Below, one piece after another: positions 37,805 to 43,134 of a stretch of DNA of 44,621 bases (the first letter of the stretch is position 1; each line of letters starts with the position of its first letter). Source of the DNA: an uncultured Clostridia bacterium (GTDB taxonomy: Bacteria > Bacillota > Clostridia > Christensenellales > UBA1242); assembly GCA_947366895.1 (NCBI GenBank), contig CANBBP010000008.1:1-44621 (forward strand), given 5' to 3'. The notes below the pieces were generated by a model that did no database searches, was not told the DNA's origin, and saw nothing but the letters and a program-made list of their open reading frames with translations. The position numbers and the translations under genes were made by a program.

Positions 37805-38788
37805 TTAGCTCTTACAACCACTCCAAAATTTATTAACATAATCCTTATCTATTGCAAGTTTCAGTTCTTCAATTACTTTATTAGAAATATTGCTTTCTTC
37901 TATTATTCTTAATAAATTATTATTTCTATCTTTTAACTTTTCTATTTGAGATTCTGTTGGAATAATATTACTTTTTATAGAATTACAATGTTGGCAAACA
38001 TAAACCAAATTCCACAAGTCATCACTATACATATAAGACCAAGGAATTACATGGTCAATAGATAATTCCGTTTCATTAGTTTCTTTACCACAAACAAAAC
38101 AATAATGCTTAGGATTTTCTAAGTTTAAATATTGTTTAAATTTATTTAATGAACTTCTTTTAATACTTCGTTCATCAATTATACGAACTTTTTTATTTAT
38201 TCTTGGAGAAGTATTAAAAGATTCTAAAATTAAACTCCATTTATAATTTATTAAATCATATAGATCTTGTTCATAATTTTTAAGTATTATTACGTTTTCT
38301 ACTTTCATTTTTAAATAATTGCTATTTTGAGTATATTCATATAACTTCTCACTATTATCTTGAATATTATCAAATCTCCAACTTACATCTTTCTTTAATA
38401 TGTTTGTGATGTTATTTAAAGTATTTTTATACTCGTTATTTATCAATAAGTTTTCTAATCTATCTTCCACTTTTTCAAATACTTCAGGTTGTTTTTTAGA
38501 GATTGCCAAATAATAATTATTAATTAAAAATTTTACTAGACTTAAAATAATAGGTGGTTTTTTAGGGTTGCTGCCTTGAATTAGGTCAAAAAAAATTGTT
38601 TGATTCCAATAATACTTTAGGAATTTATATGCTATATCATCTAGTGTAATTGTAATTACATTGCCATTAAGTTTACTAGAAGAGCAAATTTCTACTAATG
38701 CTTTTGCCCAAGCCATTTTATAAGTATTATCATAATTGCATTCTCTTATGGTTGTTGTAAATTTTTTGTAAAATTTACTTTCCATCAT
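37805..38788 (-). CDS. HNH endonuclease-domain protein
   Basis: The roughly 327-residue protein ends in an HNH nuclease domain. It has zinc pair CFVC (230-233), catalytic DH (245-246) in LSIDHVIPWS, N260 in LWNLVYVC, and second zinc pair CQHC (265-268), a complete beta-beta-alpha-metal finger. The first 200 residues are mostly helical, with a YKMAWAKALVEI motif, and may bind DNA or a partner; I do not recognise the family. The start overlaps the end of the pyrophosphohydrolase gene: GTG (38794), TTG, ATG (38788) and ATG (38785) are consecutive codons. I chose the first ATG; the alternatives differ by at most two residues. The overlap implies translational coupling. It resembles nucleases of defence or mobile islets, but no target can be named. 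Confidence 0.8.
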   Translation of the reverse strand: MMESKFYKKFTTTIRECNYDNTYKMAWAKALVEICSSSKLNGNVITITLDDIAYKFLKYYWNQTIFFDLIQGSNPKKPPIILSLVKFLINNYYLAISKKQPEVFEKVEDRLENLLINNEYKNTLNNITNILKKDVSWRFDNIQDNSEKLYEYTQNSNYLKMKVENVIILKNYEQDLYDLINYKWSLILESFNTSPRINKKVRIIDERSIKRSSLNKFKQYLNLENPKHYCFVCGKETNETELSIDHVIPWSYMYSDDLWNLVYVCQHCNSIKSNIIPTESQIEKLKDRNNNLLRIIEESNISNKVIEELKLAIDKDYVNKFWSGCKS

Positions 38789-39095
38789 CAACACTCACTA
38801 AAAAGATTTTTTCCTTAAAAGCCCCTCTCTTCTTTATCTTCAATTGTCTTATTTTTTCGAAATCTTGATAAGAAACATTTTTAACTTCTAATATAGCTCT
38901 TAAAACTTCTTCTAAGTCAGCAAGTTCTTCAACTTCGCCACTTTCTAGATATTCTTTTAGTTCTTCTTGCATTTTAGTATTAAGAGATTCTAAATATTCA
39001 TTATCTTTCATAATCCTTGTTACACAAGTTTTCCCATTATCACTAGTGATAATTTCTGGTATTTTATCTCTAACGAGTTTATTATAAATTTTCAT
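38775..39095 (-). CDS. MazG-like nucleoside triphosphate pyrophosphohydrolase (COG4997-type)
   Basis: The 106-residue protein begins YNKLVRDKIPEII and has the all-alpha NTP-PPase signature: acidic pairs E44/E45 and E48 in QEELKEYLES, then EELADLEEVL (56-65) as the second metal-binding helix. It ends in a KKRGAFKEKI motif. Relatives hydrolyse (d)NTPs to monophosphates and pyrophosphate as house-cleaning or phosphoribosyl-ATP pyrophosphohydrolase-like enzymes. No his genes are here, so histidine synthesis is unlikely. A good GGAGAAAAAT site precedes the ATG. It lies between a small ORF pair upstream and the overlapping HNH gene downstream, all probably transcribed from 39393. Which nucleotide it cleaves is unknown. 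Confidence 0.85.
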   Translation of the reverse strand: MKIYNKLVRDKIPEIITSDNGKTCVTRIMKDNEYLESLNTKMQEELKEYLESGEVEELADLEEVLRAILEVKNVSYQDFEKIRQLKIKKRGAFKEKIFLVSVDDGK

Positions 39096-39112
39096 ATTTT
39101 TCTCCTTTCACT

Positions 39113-39369
39113 TTAAAATGGTAATTCATCATCAAAATAATTAAATTTATTTACATTATAATTAAATTTATTTTTCACTTGGTTATATAAAGGAATTAAA
39201 AGCTGCATTTTATCTCTTTTGATATTCTCTATAATTTAAGTAACTTTTCTATAGTTTCTATATCTATAGAGTGAATATCTTTAATTTTAAAAGATTCTCC
39301 GACTAAAGAATGCTTTTGGATTATAAAATTAGTGTCATATGTTAATATTTTTTTATTATTTTCACTCAT
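39113..39369 (-). pseudogene. Small first gene of the HNH operon, apparently frameshifted; ends in an SSB-tail-like peptide
   Basis: An ATG at 39367-39369 with AGGA eight bases upstream opens a 46-codon ORF (MSENNKKILTYDTNFIIQ...), which stops at 39229. A second frame, open across that point, runs as IENIKRDKMQLLIPLYNQV and stops at 39113; it could start at an internal ATG (39206-39208) as a 31-residue peptide. It ends NYFDDELPF, closely resembling the DDxLPF tip of SSB; the ssb gene of this window ends EDDTLPF. Either one gene broken by a frameshift or two tiny genes is possible. The stop is 17 bases before the MazG-like ATG. I do not recognise the family. Confidence 0.45.
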
Positions 39370-39399
39370 CAGATATCCTATTTTATTTATTGTTAGTTT

Positions 39400-39410
39400 A
39401 TTATAACATA
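39400..39410 (-). promoter_or_regulatory. Extended -10 promoter of the islet operon
   Basis: The minus strand reads TATGTTATAAT: a perfect -10 with the TRTGN extension, which can work without a -35 box. No good -35 is visible. The start would be near 39393, giving a leader of about 24 nt to the first small ORF. Confidence 0.6.
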
Positions 39411-39449
39411 GTAAGAAATAATTTTTATTAAATTAAACAAAATCTTACA

Positions 39450-39480
39450 ATAAAAACCTTACAAGTATTCAAGTAAGGTT
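39450..39480 (-). terminator. Probable terminator of the Cys-rich/gmk-like/nucleotidase operon
   Basis: AACCTTAC and GTAAGGTT arms (39455-39462, 39473-39480) form a perfect 8-bp stem with a 10-nt loop; the minus strand continues into TTTATTG. It lies about 110 bp after the nucleotidase stop and just upstream of the islet promoter. Confidence 0.55.
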
Positions 39481-39545
39481 CCATTTGTATATCAAACATT
39501 TTAATTAAAATGCCCTTATTTATTTCACTAGTTTCAAAAGTTGAC

Positions 39546-39571
39546 AACTAAGAAGTTTCTTTTTTTTATAT
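39546..39571 (+). repeat. Right copy of the 26-bp direct repeat (partial terminator)
   Basis: It is identical to 37662-37687. Only the loop, one arm and the T-run of the recD2-type terminator are kept; the complementary GAAACT arm is replaced by GACAACT. It lies 22 bp after the nucleotidase stop, where a complete copy would be a functional terminator. Confidence 0.75.
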
Positions 39572-39592
39572 CTAATTATAACAAAATCATTT

Positions 39593-40159
39593 TTATAATA
39601 AAATTTCACATATATGTTTCCAGCCCATTACACGCTGTACTCCCCTTGCTTTTAGTTCTTCCTCAGTAAGTTTTTTATTATGATAACTATCAAAAAGCAA
39701 TTTAGTTGGAATGTTACTTTTAAAATTATGAAAATAGTCATCTATTAAAATATCCCCACAACAAACATCTTTTGATGAAGTAAATATAAATTTTGCAGGG
39801 TCAAGAAAAGGTAAATTTTTTACTAAATAATTAAACTTAGAAGTAAAAAGTTTTGCTGAACTAGCAGGACTTTTTGTTAATATGCAAGAAGAACAAATAT
39901 AAACATCATATTTTTTATTTAGCTTTTCAAGTGCTTCTTTAGCACCCTCAATAAATGGAAGATTTTCATAAGGGTCTACATCAAAATAATGCTCAAAATA
40001 TTCATTAAGTTTTTCAGGAGGAATTTTATCATCAATCATATAATCATCAAAATCTTGTAAAGTGTAGTTTGTTCCTAAAAATCTATTCACAATTGTCAAG
40101 GTTACTGATTCGCAAATGGTATCATCAAAATCAACGAGCAATTTTTTCCTTTGTTCCAT
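39593..40159 (-). CDS. 5'(3')-deoxyribonucleotidase-like HAD phosphatase
   Basis: The 188-residue HAD-superfamily protein has motif I DFDDT (D10 nucleophile, D12), motif II CSS in DVYICSSCIL, a Lys in AKFIFTSSKD as motif III, and motif IV DILIDD. The layout and length match cytosolic 5'(3')-deoxyribonucleotidases (NT5C type), which remove phosphate from (d)NMPs. A GAGGTGA site precedes the ATG. It starts 34 bp after the guanylate-kinase-like gene and is probably co-transcribed with it. Together they could balance a nucleotide pool, one phosphorylating and one dephosphorylating nucleoside monophosphates. The substrate is inferred only from family resemblance. Confidence 0.85.
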   Translation of the reverse strand: MEQRKKLLVDFDDTICESVTLTIVNRFLGTNYTLQDFDDYMIDDKIPPEKLNEYFEHYFDVDPYENLPFIEGAKEALEKLNKKYDVYICSSCILTKSPASSAKLFTSKFNYLVKNLPFLDPAKFIFTSSKDVCCGDILIDDYFHNFKSNIPTKLLFDSYHNKKLTEEELKARGVQRVMGWKHICEILL

Positions 40160-40193
40160 AATAATTCACCTCATAATAATTAAAAATTTAAAA

Positions 40194-40766
40194 TTAAATT
40201 TCTAACTCTTTACCTGTTAAAATTTTATAAATTCTAGATGAAGCATAATAAGGATTTTTTACAAAAACTTTATGGTCACAATATTTAGCATAAACTCTTT
40301 CACCTTTTGCAATATCTAGCCTTTGTTTTATCTCCTCTTTGCTTGTTCCTCTTTTTACTAATCGCCTTCTTACAATATTTTCATCAGCACTTAAAAAGAA
40401 AGTATGAGTTTCATTAACTTTAAAAAATTCTTTTTCTTTTAAGGTAGAGGCAGTAACAGGGTCTAAAACCACAATACAATTACATCTTTTTAAAATTGAT
40501 GTAATTTCCTCATATAATGTACCATAGTAGTTGCCATTATAAATATTATATTCCAAAAGTTCATTATTTTTAATTTTTTGTTCAAATTCTTCTTTTGTAA
40601 TAAAATAATAATCTTTGCCATCAATTTCTTGTTCTCTTTTTGGTCTAGTGGTACAAGAAACAGTCTCACTAAACTCCTCCATTAAATTTTGACATAAAAA
40701 TTGTGAAATAGTTGTTTTTCCTACTCCACTAGGTCCAGTTATAATAATTATCTTATGATTAGCCAT
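40194..40766 (-). CDS. gmk: Guanylate kinase-like P-loop kinase
   Basis: The 190-residue protein has P-loop GPSGVGKT (11-18), the GMP-binding region TTRPKR (39-44) with [21 protein letters not shown] (78-83) and an RLVKRG lid. All are diagnostic of the guanylate kinase family (ATP + GMP to ADP + GDP). The canonical IDVQGA motif is replaced by LDPVTAS (101-107), so this may be a divergent paralogue with changed acceptor preference rather than the housekeeping enzyme. The usual partners (rpoZ, dnaA-region or priA genes) are absent. A perfect AAAGGAGG precedes the ATG. It sits between the Cys-rich protein gene (36 bp upstream) and the deoxyribonucleotidase gene. Confidence 0.82.
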   Translation of the reverse strand: MANHKIIIITGPSGVGKTTISQFLCQNLMEEFSETVSCTTRPKREQEIDGKDYYFITKEEFEQKIKNNELLEYNIYNGNYYGTLYEEITSILKRCNCIVVLDPVTASTLKEKEFFKVNETHTFFLSADENIVRRRLVKRGTSKEEIKQRLDIAKGERVYAKYCDHKVFVKNPYYASSRIYKILTGKELEI

Positions 40767-40802
40767 ATTTTTATCCTCCTTTAACTTAAAGTATCAGCAA
40801 AA

Positions 40803-41630
40803 TTATTTTTTACCCGCTTTATTATCGGTTGATTTTTGTTTTGATTTATCGTTTTTACAACTGCCTTTACCTTTGCCACAACATTCACCTTTTTGTTTAT
40901 GGCTGTGGCTTTTATCGTTATGACAATCGCAAACCAAGTTCCCATTTTTGTGGTTACATTTGTGATTTTTATTATCCCCACTATTATCACAACAACAATC
41001 ATGATTATCACTATCACAATTGCATGATGTATCATCACAGTCACAAGCTTCATCATCACAATCACAGTTAAAATGGTCATGACAACCGCAATCACAAGCA
41101 TCATCTCCGCAGCAGTCACAAGCATCATCACAATCGCAATTATCTATATCATAACCAAAATGATAACTATGACATTCACATTCATCATCTTCACAGGCAT
41201 CAAAATATCCTTGTTCTTTACAACTTCCGCTACAACTTGTGCAATCATGAATACAATCATCATAATATTTAAGTTCTTCTTTAGTGGCATATACATTAAC
41301 ATCTAAGTAAACTATTTTAAAGCCAGGATATTTTTTTAATAACTTATCATCTTCTTCTATATTAGGCAAACTTTTACCAACAACTATAAGTTGTTCCACT
41401 TCATCATCTAACATATCTTGTAAATATTCAACACATTCATCTTCGCTTGCAATATCTTCTAAAACTGCAAAATCAAAACCAGGTAAAAACCCTTCATAAA
41501 GGGTATCTTCTTCCTTTTTAACAGCTTTAACAAGAGCAGGATATGCGGCAACCATTAACGTTCTTTTAATTAAATCATGGTTTTCTACAATGTCCCCAAA
41601 TTTTTGTTTATTATCATTATTTTTAGCCAT
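40803..41630 (-). CDS. Cys/Asp/His-rich putative metal-binding protein, unknown family
   Basis: The 275-residue protein has two parts. Residues 1-125 are an ordinary acidic, probably globular domain (EQLIVVGKSLPNIEEDDK; GFKIVYLDVNVYATKEEL) that I cannot assign. Residues 126-258 hold 30 Cys and 11 His among many Asp, with repeated DCDC/ACDC, CDCC and CGCHDH motifs. The first cluster CIHDCTSCSGSC has regular spacing. A Lys/Ser/Asn-rich tail ends SKQKSTDNKAGKK. No signal peptide or membrane helix is visible, so it is probably cytoplasmic. Such density suggests multi-metal binding (Zn, Cu or Fe), like a metallothionein or metallochaperone, but it matches neither family that I know. AGGGG precedes the ATG. 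It is the first gene of a likely operon with the gmk-like and nucleotidase genes. Confidence 0.75.
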   Translation of the reverse strand: MAKNNDNKQKFGDIVENHDLIKRTLMVAAYPALVKAVKKEEDTLYEGFLPGFDFAVLEDIASEDECVEYLQDMLDDEVEQLIVVGKSLPNIEEDDKLLKKYPGFKIVYLDVNVYATKEELKYYDDCIHDCTSCSGSCKEQGYFDACEDDECECHSYHFGYDIDNCDCDDACDCCGDDACDCGCHDHFNCDCDDEACDCDDTSCNCDSDNHDCCCDNSGDNKNHKCNHKNGNLVCDCHNDKSHSHKQKGECCGKGKGSCKNDKSKQKSTDNKAGKK

Positions 41631-41721
41631 ATATTTTTACCCCTTGTTTACTAATTTTTAAATAAATAATTTTTTTAATTTTCTTAAAGACAATAAAAAA
41701 TGTTTTAAACAACAATAAATA

Positions 41722-41751
41722 AGCATAAAAAATGTTTTGTTAGTTTATCAA
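41722..41751 (-). promoter_or_regulatory. Candidate promoter of the Cys-rich protein operon
   Basis: TTGATA (41746-41751) and TATGCT (41722-41727) are 18 bases apart on the minus strand, just past the rpsR terminator. This supports a separate transcription unit. The -10 is not a perfect match. Confidence 0.4.
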
Positions 41752-41767
41752 AAGATATTAAAAAAAA

Positions 41768-41798
41768 CAAGCAAAGTTACATACAATTCCCTTGCTTG
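41768..41798 (-). terminator. Rho-independent terminator of the rpsF-ssb-rpsR operon
   Basis: The arms CAAGCAA (41792-41798, read on the minus strand) and TTGCTTG (41768-41774) plus one further pair close a 15-17-nt loop and are followed by eight T. It lies 14 bp after the rpsR stop. Confidence 0.8.
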
Positions 41799-41811
41799 CT
41801 TAATATTATTC

Positions 41812-42078
41812 TTATTCACCTTTAAAAGTAAGAATAGCCATGTTTCTTGCTCTTTTGATAGCAGTTGTTAATTCTCTTTGGTGCATAGCACAAGTGCCAG
41901 TTTGGCGACGTGAAACAATCTTGCCTTTTTCTGTAATAAATCTTTTTAAAGTATTAGCATCTTTATAATCAATTACTTTAGATTTGTCTGCACAAAAAAC
42001 ACAAACTTTTTTCTTAGGCATTCTTTTTGGTCTTTTAGAAAACTTTTCTTCTTGATTTTCTTTACCTGCTTCTGCCAT
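41812..42078 (-). CDS. rpsR: Small ribosomal subunit protein bS18
   Basis: The 88-residue protein shows the bS18 core: [34 protein letters not shown] and the [19 protein letters not shown] motif that binds the 30S platform with S6. The N-terminal 20 residues are basic/acidic and variable, as usual. A GGAG site precedes the ATG, 26 bp after ssb. No rplI or dnaB/dnaC follows; a terminator ends the operon. Confidence 0.97.
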   Translation of the reverse strand: MAEAGKENQEEKFSKRPKRMPKKKVCVFCADKSKVIDYKDANTLKRFITEKGKIVSRRQTGTCAMHQRELTTAIKRARNMAILTFKGE

Positions 42079-42104
42079 ATATATTTCTCCTTTATATCTT
42101 TAAA

Positions 42105-42509
42105 TTAGAATGGTAGAGTATCATCTTCAATAGGTTGAAGTTCGCTAGCATCATTATCACTAGTAGTATTAGATACCGAACTATTATCAGTGTTATTTTT
42201 AGTTGATAAAAATTCAACTTCTTCTGCAACAACTTCTGTTACATATCTTTTTGAACCATCTTGTGCATCATAACTTCTTGTTTGAAGGCTACCAACAACA
42301 CAAGCTTTACTACCTTTCTTTAAATATTTGTGGCAATTATCTGCTTGAACACGCCAAACAACTATATTAATAAACTCTGCATCTCTTTCACCTTGATTAG
42401 AAAATCTCTTAGGTACTGCAAGAGTAAATCTGCAATAGTTAATTCCACTATTAGTGGTAGAAAGTTCTGGGTCTTTAGTTAAATTGCCGATTAAAATAAC
42501 TTTATTCAT
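42105..42509 (-). CDS. ssb: Single-stranded DNA-binding protein
   Basis: The 134-residue SSB has an N-terminal OB fold (MNKVILIGNLTKDPELS, INYCRFTLAVPKRF, EFINIVVWRVQADNCHKYLK, VVGSLQTRSYDAQDG), an acidic/Ser-rich linker and the partner-binding tip EDDTLPF. It coats ssDNA and recruits repair and replication enzymes through the tip. TAAGGAG precedes the ATG. It sits between rpsF and rpsR, the classical Firmicute order. A second peptide with a similar tip is encoded in the islet at 39113. Confidence 0.97.
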   Translation of the reverse strand: MNKVILIGNLTKDPELSTTNSGINYCRFTLAVPKRFSNQGERDAEFINIVVWRVQADNCHKYLKKGSKACVVGSLQTRSYDAQDGSKRYVTEVVAEEVEFLSTKNNTDNSSVSNTTSDNDASELQPIEDDTLPF

Positions 42510-42607
42510 GTTTTTCTCCTTATAAGAAAAATACTTATAATAAAATATTAATAAATAATTTTCTTTTAATTTGTTAAAAAGTTAATAAAATTAATAAAAA
42601 ATTAAAA

Positions 42608-42889
42608 TTACTTTTTAACTATTATATGTCTTAGGATATTTTCGTTAATAAGCATTAATTTGCCCATTGCAATACTTGCTTCGCTAGGTGCAGAGTAATT
42701 CATTAAAACATAAAAACCTTCATTTTTAAATTTAATGGCATAAGCAAGAGGTTTTAAACCCCACTTATCAATACCTGCTACTGTACCACCATTAGTTTCA
42801 ATATAATCTTTAAACTTTTTAATGGTTGCTTCTCTTTCTTCCTCAGAAATGCTAGGGGAAAGAATGTAAAGTATCTCGTAATTTACCAT
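42608..42889 (-). CDS. rpsF: Small ribosomal subunit protein bS6
   Basis: The 93-residue bS6 begins with the family motif NYEILYILSPSISEEEREA, contains GGTVAGIDKWGLKPLAYAIK and ends shortly after VLMNYSAP and ILRHIIVKK. It dimerises with S18 on the 30S platform. Length is normal (about 95). A strong AAAGGAGG site supports the start. It is the first gene of rpsF-ssb-rpsR, with 98 bp to ssb. Confidence 0.97.
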   Translation of the reverse strand: MVNYEILYILSPSISEEEREATIKKFKDYIETNGGTVAGIDKWGLKPLAYAIKFKNEGFYVLMNYSAPSEASIAMGKLMLINENILRHIIVKK

Positions 42890-42910
42890 TTTTATTTGCC
42901 TCCTTTCTTG

Positions 42911-42931
42911 TGGACTTATTCGGCTATTCCA
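42911..42931 (-). promoter_or_regulatory. Candidate S6:S18-binding leader hairpin upstream of rpsF
   Basis: On the minus strand TGGA (42928-42931) pairs with TCCA (42911-42914) around a loop containing AGCCGAA, with CCG at 42921-42923. It ends about ten bases before the Shine-Dalgarno site. An exposed CCG in a short stem-loop is the known S6:S18 autoregulatory motif in rpsF leaders. The stem here is short, so the call is tentative. Confidence 0.35.
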
Positions 42932-43089
42932 AAAAACTTTTAATTAAAAATTTTAAGGCTGTTTTCAATTAAGAAAACAAACTTAAAAGATATTAAAAAA
43001 AGCAATTTTAAAATAGCAAGAAGGAAGTGACTTCTATTCTAATAAGCATAAAAATCAATTCTGTAACTAATATATCAAACTTTAAAGAA

Positions 43090-43123
43090 AAAATCAAGAC
43101 TTTTTATTTAAAGCCTTGATTTT
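43090..43123 (-). terminator. Terminator after the second surface protein gene
   Basis: AATCAAGGC (43113-43121, minus strand) and GTCTTGATT (43092-43100) pair with one mismatch around a 12-nt loop and are followed by TTTTCTTT. It lies 12 bp after the stop of the surface protein gene. Because A- and T-runs flank both sides, it may work in both directions. Confidence 0.7.
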
Positions 43124-43134
43124 TTAATAAATTT

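Noticed and set aside
40781..41131. Met/Val/Ile-rich membrane-like frame overlapping the Cys-rich protein
   Set aside because: It is a shifted reading of the TGT/GAT repeats. The real frame has an RBS, a globular N-terminal domain and ordered Cys spacing.
40829..41306. His/Tyr-rich and Thr/Ile-rich plus-strand frames opposite the Cys-rich gene
   Set aside because: Antisense shadows of Cys/Asp codon repeats; no RBS.
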